The position numbers and the translations under genes were made by a program. From Candidatus Gastranaerophilales bacterium (GTDB lineage Bacteria > Cyanobacteriota > Vampirovibrionia > Gastranaerophilales > Gastranaerophilaceae), in contig CALUPU010000001.1 of assembly GCA_944322725.1 (NCBI GenBank), positions 62,001-126,000 on the forward strand: a stretch of 64,000 nucleotides of DNA, read 5' to 3'. Of the stretch, positions 9,003 to 16,359 are shown piece after piece (the first letter of the stretch is position 1; every line of letters begins with the position of its first letter). The notes below the pieces were generated by a model. It made no database searches and was not told where the DNA came from. It saw nothing but the letters and a program-made list of their open reading frames with translations.

Positions 9003-10223
9003 CTATATTCCCAATTCTTTTAATACTCCGTCCAGTGCTATTTTTACGTGAGCATAATTCAATCCGCCCTGCATATACGCTGCAAATGGCTCTCTCATCG
9101 GACCGTCAGCAGAAAGTTCTATAGTAGAACCCTCTATAAAACTTCCTCCTGCCATAATCAGTTTATCATCATAGCCCGGCACTTCATCAGGTATGGGGGT
9201 GAGATAAGATTCTATCGGTGAATTGTGCTGTAGTGCCTTACAAAAAGCCAGCAATGGCTCCGGTTTGCCGAACTCTATTGTTTGAATTAAATCGGTTCTT
9301 TGTTCAAATGGTTTTGGTGTTGAAATAAACCCAATATCTTCAAAAACCTGAGATGCAAGTATAGAACCTTTTATTGCTTCTGAAACAATGGAAGGCGCCA
9401 TAAATAATCCCTGAAAGATTAAACGAGTTTGATTCAGCATAGCACCGCCGTCAGGACCTATTCCCGGGGCTGTCAGTCTGTAAGCAGCCTGTTCTACAAA
9501 TTCCTCTTTGCCTGCAATGTATCCGCCTGTTTCAACTATGCCTCCGCCCGGATTTTTAATCAAAGAGCCTGCAACAATATCTGCACCGATTTCCAGAGGT
9601 TCTTTTTCCTCTACAAATTCGCAGTAGCAGTTGTCTACAAAACATATGCAGTCAGGATTTTTTGATTTAACTATATCTATGACTTTTTTCGTTGTCTCAA
9701 TATTAAGCGATTTTCTTGTTGAATAGCCACGTGAACGTTGAATTGTTACCATGTTTACGGATTTATCAATAACTTTTTCCAGCTTTTCAAAATCTACATC
9801 TTGATTGTTAACAAGAGGAATCTCTTCATATAATACACCGTGTCCCATTAAGGAGGCTCTGTAATTCCCTCTTGTTCCTATTACTTCTTCCATTGTGTCA
9901 TAAGGTGTTCCTACAACTGAAACAAGCTTTTCTCCATGTCTTAAATTACCAAACAGTGCACAGGCAATAGCGTGTGTACCTGAGACAAAATGATTGCGTA
10001 CAATAGCTGCTTCTGTCTTAAAAACATTGGCAAAAACATTGTCAAGCGCTTCTCTTCCCATATCGTCATGACCGTATCCGCTAACAGTTGAAAAATGCTC
10101 CAGTCCTATTTTATATTTTCTGAAAGCAGAAAGAACTTTTTCCTGATTGTATTCTTTTATCTTATCAACACGTTTAAAATACTCTTGAACCTTTTCTTCG
10201 GCCTGTTCAATAATCTTATTCAT
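9003..10223 (-). CDS. Methionine gamma-lyase family / aluminium-resistance-type PLP protein
   Basis: 406 residues of the PF06838 family (YnbB-like), fold-type I PLP enzymes related to cystathionine lyases. Seen: 'GYGHDDMGREALD', 'VSGTHAIA', 'GTPYDTMEEVIG', 'FVDNCYCEFVE' (PLP-binding Asp region), 'AGSLIKNPGGGIVETGGYIAG' (PLP lysine in SLIKN) and 'APGIGPDGG'. The exact substrate is unknown for most members. AGGAAT lies before the ATG. Single gene. Confidence 0.85.
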   Translation of the reverse strand: MNKIIEQAEEKVQEYFKRVDKIKEYNQEKVLSAFRKYKIGLEHFSTVSGYGHDDMGREALDNVFANVFKTEAAIVRNHFVSGTHAIACALFGNLRHGEKLVSVVGTPYDTMEEVIGTRGNYRASLMGHGVLYEEIPLVNNQDVDFEKLEKVIDKSVNMVTIQRSRGYSTRKSLNIETTKKVIDIVKSKNPDCICFVDNCYCEFVEEKEPLEIGADIVAGSLIKNPGGGIVETGGYIAGKEEFVEQAAYRLTAPGIGPDGGAMLNQTRLIFQGLFMAPSIVSEAIKGSILASQVFEDIGFISTPKPFEQRTDLIQTIEFGKPEPLLAFCKALQHNSPIESYLTPIPDEVPGYDDKLIMAGGSFIEGSTIELSADGPMREPFAAYMQGGLNYAHVKIALDGVLKELGI

Positions 10224-10358
10224 AATATTCCTTCAATCCCTATTGTTACATAATAATAGCAAAAAAATATCTGCAATATACGCTTTTAAGGCAATAATTT
10301 AGAGAAATCTGTTTTTATATATATAGCAAAACACGAAAAAATGAGTTAAAATAATACA

Positions 10359-10535
10359 ATGGACAAAGTGGTTGATATAACGAAAGTATTAAAGAAAACA
10401 GGCAATGACGTTGAAGAAAAAGCGCCTCAAAAGCCTGTTGTCAATAAAACAACCAATCCGATTTTAAAAAAACTTGCAAAGTTTAAAAATGACAATTTGT
10501 CCAAAAAGTTCGATATAAATGACCTTTTAAGATAA
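10359..10535 (+). CDS. Small basic protein, 58 residues, unknown
   Basis: ATG at 10359; the product starts MDKVVDITKVLKK and ends KFDINDLLR. It is Lys-rich with no signal or membrane segment. No Shine-Dalgarno is visible. TAAAAT (10347-10352) ends 6 nt before the ATG, suggesting a leaderless transcript. It is the first gene of a probable operon: 6 nt separate it from the next gene, which overlaps prmC. Family not recognised. Confidence 0.55.
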   Translation: MDKVVDITKVLKKTGNDVEEKAPQKPVVNKTTNPILKKLAKFKNDNLSKKFDINDLLR

Positions 10536-10541
10536 AATTTT

Positions 10542-11042
10542 ATGTATTATTTGAAAAATACTCTTTTTTTAGATTTAACAAAAAATCAGAAAGCCTCTCT
10601 TTTCAGCTTTCTGAAAAGTTTTGTAAAAAAACATAATGACAAAACAACGGATGAAATTTTGTCACTCTTTATCGAAGATGAGCAATACTATTTTGAACAA
10701 AATAACCCGCATTTTGAGTGGATTATTGCTGAATTTGAAAAAGATAAATTCTTGAAAGAACTTAAAACTCTTATAAACGAGAACAAAAAACAGCTGGAAA
10801 TAAAAGAAGCACAGCGCCCGTTTCTTGAAAAACAAAAAGCTTATGCAAAGGAACAGCGTAAAAAAGCTTCTGAATTTAAGATGTCTAAAGAGCCTCCTAC
10901 AAAAAAACAGCTTTACTATTATGATAAATTGTGCGAAAAATATAAACTGGAAAAAGTTGATACAAATAATTTGTCCAGACTGGATTTAAAAAATTTGATA
11001 GGAAAAATTATAGAAGATGAGCAGCAATCTGAAAAAATCTGA
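10542..11042 (+). CDS. Conserved-looking charged protein upstream of prmC, unknown
   Basis: 166 residues. Residues 1-90 are mixed helical and aromatic; about 80-115 is a charged coiled coil (KEAQRPFLEKQKAYAKEQRKK is split by a proline). The tail 'PTKKQLYYYDKLCEKYKL' resembles a small helical module seen at protein C-termini. No catalytic motif, signal or membrane span. Its last 26 nt overlap prmC, so the two are probably translated together. Function unknown. Confidence 0.6.
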   Translation: MYYLKNTLFLDLTKNQKASLFSFLKSFVKKHNDKTTDEILSLFIEDEQYYFEQNNPHFEWIIAEFEKDKFLKELKTLINENKKQLEIKEAQRPFLEKQKAYAKEQRKKASEFKMSKEPPTKKQLYYYDKLCEKYKLEKVDTNNLSRLDLKNLIGKIIEDEQQSEKI

Positions 11043-11868
11043 TTTAATAAAAAGTTATATTGAGAACGGGTTTTCTCCGGAAGAAGCTGGTGCTGAAATA
11101 GATTTTGCTATAGATATTATGTGCGGTCTTACGCCCAAAGACCTTATAATCGGCATTATGCCTTCGCCTAAAGATATACAAAAACTGCAAGACATAATAA
11201 AAATCAGACTGAGTACCAGAGCGCCTATTGCACAGATATTGGGATATGCATATTTTATGGGTAAGAAATTTGAAGTCTCAAAAGATACGCTTATACCCCG
11301 TCCGGAGACAGAATTGCTTGTAAATAAGGCGGTTGAGATTGTTAGAGAAAAAGATTTTAAACAGATTCTTGATATAGGTACAGGTTCCGGATGTATTGCG
11401 TGTATGATTGCCAAAAATACTTCAGCACAGGTGCTGGGTGTGGATATTTCAAACGATGCTCTAAAAATTGCTTTGAATAATGCTATGCATTTTGATTTGA
11501 TGAACAGAGCTCTATTTAGAAAATCAGACCTGTTCTCAAAAATCAGAGAAGAAGAAAAATTTGATATGATAGTCTCTAATCCGCCGTACATACCGCTGCA
11601 AATTAAAGATACTCTGCAAATAGAAGTCAAAGATTATGAACCATACTGTGCGTTGTTTACTCAAGATGACAGGGGGTTAGAGTTCTATAAAAAAATTACA
11701 CAAATGGCTCCTCTTTATTTGAATAAAAACGGATACCTTCTGTTTGAAATGGGTATTGGACAGTCGGATGATATTTCTGCTGTCATGGCAGAAAACGGAT
11801 TTTCCAATATAGAAATTTTGGAAGATGTTTCAGGTGTAAAAAGGGTTATTTCAGGCTGTTTGGCGTGA
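11017..11868 (+). CDS. prmC: Release factor glutamine methyltransferase
   Basis: Methylates the GGQ glutamine of release factors RF1 and RF2 using SAM. 283 residues. 'PIAQILGYAYFMGKKF' and 'TLIPRPETE' form the N-terminal half. SAM motif I is 'ILDIGTGSGCIA', the catalytic 'VSNPPYIP' is intact, and 'FEMGIGQ' follows. The start overlaps the preceding gene (ATG 11017, with GAAG just upstream). prfA, often adjacent in other genomes, is not here. Confidence 0.95.
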   Translation: MSSNLKKSDLIKSYIENGFSPEEAGAEIDFAIDIMCGLTPKDLIIGIMPSPKDIQKLQDIIKIRLSTRAPIAQILGYAYFMGKKFEVSKDTLIPRPETELLVNKAVEIVREKDFKQILDIGTGSGCIACMIAKNTSAQVLGVDISNDALKIALNNAMHFDLMNRALFRKSDLFSKIREEEKFDMIVSNPPYIPLQIKDTLQIEVKDYEPYCALFTQDDRGLEFYKKITQMAPLYLNKNGYLLFEMGIGQSDDISAVMAENGFSNIEILEDVSGVKRVISGCLA

Positions 11869-11892
11869 GTTAATCTTAAATTAATAAAATGC

Positions 11893-11921
11893 TTGCAATT
11901 TATAATAATCATGTTTATAAT
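11893..11921 (+). promoter_or_regulatory. Sigma70-type promoter of the reverse rubrerythrin gene
   Basis: TTGCAA (11893-11898), 17-bp spacer, TATAAT (11916-11921). The predicted +1 is near 11928, giving a leader of about 70 nt. Confidence 0.75.
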
Positions 11922-11955
11922 AGTCTTATTAAGAATAGTTCTTAATAAGACTATT
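11919..11955. promoter_or_regulatory. 17-bp perfect palindrome overlapping the rubrerythrin -10 and +1
   Basis: AATAGTCTTATTAAGAA-TAG-TTCTTAATAAGACTATT, perfect arms, starting inside the -10 box. A T-run after it (TTTTTA) would also let it end prmC. Because initiation would fall inside the left arm, an operator reading fits the rubrerythrin gene better. Confidence 0.65.
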
Positions 11956-11998
11956 TTTAGAGTATGAATTATGGTAGACAAAAGAAACGAGGTAAATT

Positions 11999-12553
11999 AT
12001 GGCTAAATTTGTATGCACAGTATGCGGATACGTACATGAAGGAGATACTCCTCCGGCTAAATGCCCTATGTGCGGCGTTCCTGCTGAAAAATTTAATAAA
12101 ATGGAAGAAGGCGCAGGCGTAATAGGCTGGGCTGATGAACATAGAATTGGTGTTGGTGCTGATGTTGATGCAGAAGTTAAACAGGGCTTAAAAGACCACT
12201 TCTTAGGTGAATGCACAGAAGTAGGTATGTACCTTGCAATGAGCAGACAGGCTGACAGAGAAGGCTATCCGGAAGTAGCTGAAGCTTATAAAAGAATCGC
12301 ATGGGAGGAAGCCGAACACGCTGCAAAATTTGCAGAATTGCTCGGTGAAGTTGTTACTAACTCTACTAAGAAGAACCTTGAAATGCGTGTAGAAGCAGAA
12401 TCAGGTGCCTGTGCGGCTAAAAAAGCTATTGCATCACGTGCTAAAGAACTCAATCTTGACGCTATTCATGATACAGTTCACGAAATGTGCAAAGACGAAG
12501 CACGCCACGGTCAAGCATTCCAGGGCTTGTTAAAAAGATACTTCGGTGCATAA
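11999..12553 (+). CDS. Reverse rubrerythrin (N-terminal rubredoxin domain, C-terminal diiron domain)
   Basis: 184 residues. The rubredoxin-like domain comes first, with C6-X2-C9 and C22-X2-C25 around '[10 protein letters not shown]', then a ferritin-like four-helix domain with 'GECTE', 'WEEAEHA' and 'DEARHG' carboxylate/His iron ligands. This inverted order is known from clostridial reverse rubrerythrins, which act as NADH-linked H2O2/O2 reductases protecting anaerobes. It has its own promoter and terminator, and the palindrome at its promoter suggests regulation. Confidence 0.93.
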   Translation: MAKFVCTVCGYVHEGDTPPAKCPMCGVPAEKFNKMEEGAGVIGWADEHRIGVGADVDAEVKQGLKDHFLGECTEVGMYLAMSRQADREGYPEVAEAYKRIAWEEAEHAAKFAELLGEVVTNSTKKNLEMRVEAESGACAAKKAIASRAKELNLDAIHDTVHEMCKDEARHGQAFQGLLKRYFGA

Positions 12554-12560
12554 AACAATA

Positions 12561-12593
12561 AAAAAGAGCCTGTCTTGTTACAGGCTCTTTTTT
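12561..12593 (+). terminator. Terminator of the rubrerythrin gene
   Basis: Perfect 13-bp stem AAAAAGAGCCTGT/ACAGGCTCTTTTT, loop CTTGTT, then T-run. Confidence 0.9.
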
Positions 12594-12612
12594 ATGCATA
12601 CAATTTATAAAC

Positions 12613-12647
12613 AAAAATACCTGAACCGTTTGGCTCAGGTATTTTTT
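12613..12647 (-). terminator. Terminator of the HU gene
   Basis: Stem AAAAATACCTGA/TCAGGTATTTTT with inner ACC/GGC region; lies just after the HU stop on the minus strand. Confidence 0.8.
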
Positions 12648-12662
12648 GTTTTAATGAAAAAA

Positions 12663-12956
12663 CTATTTTTTAGCAGCTACTTTGCCGTTAACAGCTTCTT
12701 TGAATTTTTTACCGGCAGAGAAAGCGGGAACTGTTTTAGCAGCAATTTTGATTTCTTTACCAGTTTGAGGGTTGCGGCCAGTTCTAGCAGCTCTTTTTCT
12801 AGCTTCAAAAGTACCGAAGCCAACTAAAGTAACTTTTTTACCTTTAGCAACTGTTTTTTCAATAGTTTCCATCAAAGCATTGATGATTTCAGCTGTTTCT
12901 TTTTGAGTAACTTTAGATTTTTTTGAAACTTCTTGTACTAATTCTTCTTTGTTCAT
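12663..12956 (-). CDS. hup: HU-family DNA-binding protein
   Basis: 97-residue histone-like protein that bends and compacts DNA. 'MNKEELVQEVSKKSKV' helix, 'VTLVGFGTFEARKRAARTGRNPQTG' contains the GFGTF turn and the RNPQTG tip of the DNA-embracing arm, and 'FSAGKKFKEAVN' is the C-terminal helix. Slightly longer than 90-residue HU because of a basic tail. GGGG lies upstream of ATG 12956. Confidence 0.95.
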   Translation of the reverse strand: MNKEELVQEVSKKSKVTQKETAEIINALMETIEKTVAKGKKVTLVGFGTFEARKRAARTGRNPQTGKEIKIAAKTVPAFSAGKKFKEAVNGKVAAKK

Positions 12957-13164
12957 AGTATTTAAACCCCTTTTCTTAAAATGTACATTTCTTATTATAT
13001 TGAAATACTGAATTATAGCAAGTACTTTTTTCCTTTTTTTTTCATCTGTTTGTTGGTTTTTTTTATTTGATTCTAAGATAAAATCCTTTACTTTAGGGCA
13101 AAATGCAAATAAAATAGTTACATGTTCAGTAATATTGTGGAATTTAGATATAAGGAAGAAATAA

Positions 13165-13614
13165 ATGATTAAACCATGGAATGAATACTTTTTAGAAATT
13201 GCAAAGACATGCTCATGCCGTTCAAACTGCTTTAGAGCAAAAGTCGGTGCTGTTATAGTCGGTGAAGATAAAAAAATAAAAGCAACAGGCTATAACGGAA
13301 CACCTTCAAAGGTTACTTCCTGTTATGAAATAGGTAAATGTTACCGTATTGAGAATAATATACCCTCAGGCACAATGTATGAAACCTGCCGCAGCATCCA
13401 TGCCGAACAAAATGCCATTATTCAGGCAGGGCAGGACAGATGCAAAGATGCAACAATGTATATTTACGGACACAATTTCATTTGTATTCTTTGTAAGAGA
13501 TTTATTGTTCAGGCAGGTATAAAAGATGTGTATCTTCAAAAAGATGAAAAATCTCCTGTTGAATATGTAACCGTAGAGCAGATTCGTCAGGAGTTGGATG
13601 CTCAGCGTCCATAA
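13165..13614 (+). CDS. dCMP deaminase family protein (ComEB-like)
   Basis: Zinc deaminase probably converting dCMP to dUMP for dTTP supply. 149 residues. The zinc ligand and catalytic pair H79-A-E81 are in 'SIHAEQNAI', and the second zinc motif C107-X2-C110 is in 'ICILCKR', where the usual Pro before the first Cys is Ile. 'NGTPS' and 'MYETCRSIHAE' are typical of the dCMP subgroup. AAGGAAG precedes the ATG. Followed by def after 56 nt. Confidence 0.88.
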   Translation: MIKPWNEYFLEIAKTCSCRSNCFRAKVGAVIVGEDKKIKATGYNGTPSKVTSCYEIGKCYRIENNIPSGTMYETCRSIHAEQNAIIQAGQDRCKDATMYIYGHNFICILCKRFIVQAGIKDVYLQKDEKSPVEYVTVEQIRQELDAQRP

Positions 13615-13670
13615 TAAAAGATATTTGTGTGTTATCATCTTTATTAAGATAACATTTAAAGAGGAATATT

Positions 13671-14282
13671 ATGTCTATTAAGAAAATTGTAAAATACGGT
13701 TCAGAAACATTGAGAAAACCATCTAAAGAGGTTTCAAAAGTTTCTAAAAAAATACAGACTCTTGTGCATGATTTGCTTGATACAATGTATGCTCAAAACG
13801 GTGTAGGTCTTGCTGCTCCGCAGATTGGTGAAAACCTCAGAGTATTTGTAATAGATGTTTCCACCGGCAATGAGCCATTGAATCCGATAGTATTTATCAA
13901 TCCTAAAATTATTAAAAAATCAGGTGCATGCAGCAGCTACGAAGGGTGTTTGAGTTTTCCCGAGGCTTATACAGATGTCAAAAGATATGCTGATGTGACT
14001 GTCAAAGCTCTTAATATCCATGGTAAGCCCTTTGTTATGGAAGGTAAAGGCGGAAGCCTTCTTGCACGTGCGATACAGCATGAGTTTGACCACCTCGACG
14101 GTATTTTATTTATAGACCACTGCAGAAATCGCTTTGAAGCAGACAGAATACTTGCCGAAAAAGGTCTGGAACCGGTTGAATCCGAAAGAATCCTTGAAGA
14201 GCCCGAACTGGATAAAGCTCTGGAATCTATTCCTGCTAACCCCGGTGAAACAGTTGTTCCGGAGGATAATAAAGTTGATTAA
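13671..14282 (+). CDS. def: Peptide deformylase
   Basis: Removes the formyl group from nascent proteins. 203 residues. Motif I GVGLAAPQIG (44-53), motif II EGCLSFP (91-97, metal ligand C93), motif III QHEFDHLDG (136-144, H137, E138, H141). A C-terminal tail of about 35 acidic residues is longer than minimal PDFs. AGAGG lies before the ATG. fmt follows with overlapping ends, the classical def-fmt pair. Confidence 0.97.
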   Translation: MSIKKIVKYGSETLRKPSKEVSKVSKKIQTLVHDLLDTMYAQNGVGLAAPQIGENLRVFVIDVSTGNEPLNPIVFINPKIIKKSGACSSYEGCLSFPEAYTDVKRYADVTVKALNIHGKPFVMEGKGGSLLARAIQHEFDHLDGILFIDHCRNRFEADRILAEKGLEPVESERILEEPELDKALESIPANPGETVVPEDNKVD

Positions 14283-15213
14283 TGTTGTTTATATGGCAAC
14301 ACCTGAGATTGCCGTTAATTGTCTGCAAAAATTGCTTAACTTTAACGATATTAATATTCAGGCTGTTGTAACACAGCCTGACAGACCGTGTGGAAGAGGT
14401 AAAAAACTCACTGCTCCGCCTGTCAAAGATTTTGCTCTTGCTCATAATATTGAAGTATTTCAGACAGAGTCCATTAAAAATGATGAGAATTTAAAAGAGC
14501 AATTAAGAGAATTGAAACCTGATTTCTTTATAACTTTTGCTTTTGGTCAGCTTTTGACACAAGAGGTACTCGATATTCCCAAAATAGCAACAATAAACCT
14601 TCATGCTTCATTATTGCCGGAGTACAGAGGTGCAAATCCTATACAGCGTGCTATATATGACGGCAAAACTGAAACCGGAATAACTACAATGCTAACTGTG
14701 CTTGCTCTTGATGCGGGGGATATTTGTATACAGGAAAAAATCACAATAACTCCTGATATGACGGATAAAGAATTAATGGACATTATAAGTGATAAAGCTC
14801 CTTTTATAATGTATCCGACTATAAAACAGCTTTATAACAAAATTCTGACTCCTCAAAAGCAGGATGAAAGTAAAGTCACTATAGCCAAAAAATTCAAAAA
14901 AGAAGATGCGGTTTTAGACTGGACAAAAACTGCACATCAGCTTCACAACCATGTCCGTTCAATGACAACGTGGCCCTGTGCTTGTTCTAATATAAACAAT
15001 GTTAATGTGAAAATTCTTAAAACTTCAGTTATGGATGAAGCTTTCAGTGCACAATACGGTGAGATTGTAAAAATATCAAAAGAAGGTATTGCGGTAGCAA
15101 CGGCAGAAGGTTTATTATTAATAAAAGAATTAAAACCGGAAGGTAAGCCTAAAATGGATGCTTATGCCTGGACAAACGGTGCAAAGCTGAAAATAGGTGA
15201 TAGTTTTAATTAA
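14275..15213 (+). CDS. fmt: Methionyl-tRNA formyltransferase
   Basis: Formylates initiator Met-tRNA; partner of def. 312 residues from a TTG start at 14275, with GGAGG at 14261-14265 (9-nt spacing). The start overlaps the def stop (TTGATTAA). An ATG at 14134 lies far inside def and would add 47 unrelated residues. 'INVVYMATPEIAV' matches the Fmt N-terminus, 'TQPDRPCGRGKKL' the mobile loop, and 'NLHASLLPEYRGANPIQRAI' the folate/catalytic block. The C-terminal OB-like domain is present. Confidence 0.93.
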   Translation: MINVVYMATPEIAVNCLQKLLNFNDINIQAVVTQPDRPCGRGKKLTAPPVKDFALAHNIEVFQTESIKNDENLKEQLRELKPDFFITFAFGQLLTQEVLDIPKIATINLHASLLPEYRGANPIQRAIYDGKTETGITTMLTVLALDAGDICIQEKITITPDMTDKELMDIISDKAPFIMYPTIKQLYNKILTPQKQDESKVTIAKKFKKEDAVLDWTKTAHQLHNHVRSMTTWPCACSNINNVNVKILKTSVMDEAFSAQYGEIVKISKEGIAVATAEGLLLIKELKPEGKPKMDAYAWTNGAKLKIGDSFN

Positions 15214-15222
15214 GGAGTATAT

Positions 15223-15591
15223 ATGTTTTCAAGAGGAATCAGAGGCGCAATTACTGTAGATGAAGATTCGCAGGACTTACTTGAAAAAGCGGCTGTCGAA
15301 CTTTATTCTAAAATGATTGAAGCAAACAGTGTAAACACAGAAGATATCTCTCATATAATTTTTACAATGACAAAAGACCTAAAGAGTGCTTTCCCTGCAA
15401 AGTTTATAAGAAGAAATTTTAAAATTCAGTATGTTCCCCTTTTATGTGTGAATGAGATGGATATCGAACCGAGTTTGAAAAAATGCCTGCGTATTCTTAT
15501 GGTTGTAAATACAGACAAAAAACAGGATGAAATAAAGCATATCTATCTCGGTGCGACAAAGATTCTTCGTTCTGACCTTGTAAACAATTAA
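15223..15591 (+). CDS. aroH: Chorismate mutase, AroH type
   Basis: Converts chorismate to prephenate, the branch to Phe and Tyr. 122 residues of the trimeric AroH fold. 'RGIRGAITVDEDS' N-terminus with the active-site Arg, 'FTMTKDLKSAFPAKFIR', 'YVPLLCVNEMDI' and 'CLRILMVVNTD' with the catalytic Arg, and 'HIYLGATKILRSDL'. AAGGAG before the ATG, 9 nt after fmt, so it reads as the last gene of def-fmt-aroH. Its stop interlocks with the opposing gene. Confidence 0.95.
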   Translation: MFSRGIRGAITVDEDSQDLLEKAAVELYSKMIEANSVNTEDISHIIFTMTKDLKSAFPAKFIRRNFKIQYVPLLCVNEMDIEPSLKKCLRILMVVNTDKKQDEIKHIYLGATKILRSDLVNN

Positions 15592-16313
15592 TTACAAAGT
15601 TTTTTTATTTTTTCTTTGTAAAATCCTATAATATCTATCAACGCGTAGAGTGTAAGAGCGGTTATGTTTACTTCTTCTTTCCATTCATTGTACGAACATT
15701 TTTCCGGCAGAGCAACAAGCGGGTTGTTAGGAAAATCTCTGCATATTCCGGGTCTGTTTTCATAATCCGTACAAAGTCCGTCCTTGCCTAACTTTGGACA
15801 GTAGTAAAAATGTAGTTGTGCCTGGTCTTTAAACTTTTCTTCAAGAAGATTTATATAATCAGGATAAAGCTTTCTGGGTTCTTCAATTGACTTGTACGGT
15901 ACAAAAACAGATATAAACTCTTTAGAAAATTTATCACCGTTTTTTGCACGTTCTTTTAATTCTTCATATGAATATTCAGAACTTGCCAGCCTGCAGCATG
16001 AGGCACATCTTACGCAGGTAAAACATTGTCTTCGTTTTTCTATAAGCTGTATTTTTTCATAAATATCTTTTGATATTTTGTTCTCCAATAAATCAAGAGC
16101 AGCTTCCTGCCAGAATTTGTAGCGGCAGCCGTCAGGAAATTTCTGAAAAACATTAATCTTATTAAAATCAATGTCGCAATTTTTTTTGCAGTGATTGCAC
16201 AGAGATGCTCTTTTAAGGTTATTTATCCGTGTATCTATTGCCTTTTGCGCGTTGCTGAAAAGTTCCCTGTATATTTTAGCAGTGCTAATTATTTCATTTT
16301 GTAAGGTATTCAT
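15588..16313 (-). CDS. YkgJ-like zinc/iron-chelating domain protein
   Basis: 241 residues from ATG 16313. A longer frame to 16361 overlaps mutL and is unlikely. Cys-rich: 'CNHCKKNC' near the N-terminus, 'CFTCVRCASCCR' in the middle, then 'YCPKLGKDGLCTDYENRPGICRDFP', the hallmark of the PF03692 CxxCxxCC family of metal- or cluster-binding proteins. Biochemical role unknown. No Shine-Dalgarno; TGCTATATT ends 6 nt before the ATG, suggesting a leaderless transcript. Confidence 0.8.
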   Translation of the reverse strand: MNTLQNEIISTAKIYRELFSNAQKAIDTRINNLKRASLCNHCKKNCDIDFNKINVFQKFPDGCRYKFWQEAALDLLENKISKDIYEKIQLIEKRRQCFTCVRCASCCRLASSEYSYEELKERAKNGDKFSKEFISVFVPYKSIEEPRKLYPDYINLLEEKFKDQAQLHFYYCPKLGKDGLCTDYENRPGICRDFPNNPLVALPEKCSYNEWKEEVNITALTLYALIDIIGFYKEKIKKLCN

Positions 16314-16317
16314 CACA

Positions 16318-16352
16318 ATAATATAGCACATCCATAAGGATTGAGATAGAAT
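16318..16352. promoter_or_regulatory. Compact divergent promoter region ykgJ-like / mutL
   Basis: 46 bp separate the two start codons. Minus: extended -10 TGC-TATATT ending 6 nt before ATG 16313. Plus: TAGAAT (16347-16352) ending 7 nt before ATG 16360. Neither start has a Shine-Dalgarno, and -35 boxes are poor. Confidence 0.5.
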
Positions 16353-16359
16353 AATAAAC

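Noticed and set aside
14134-14274. In-frame upstream extension of fmt from ATG 14134
   Set aside because: Lies wholly inside def, has no RBS and no Fmt homology; GGAGG supports TTG 14275.
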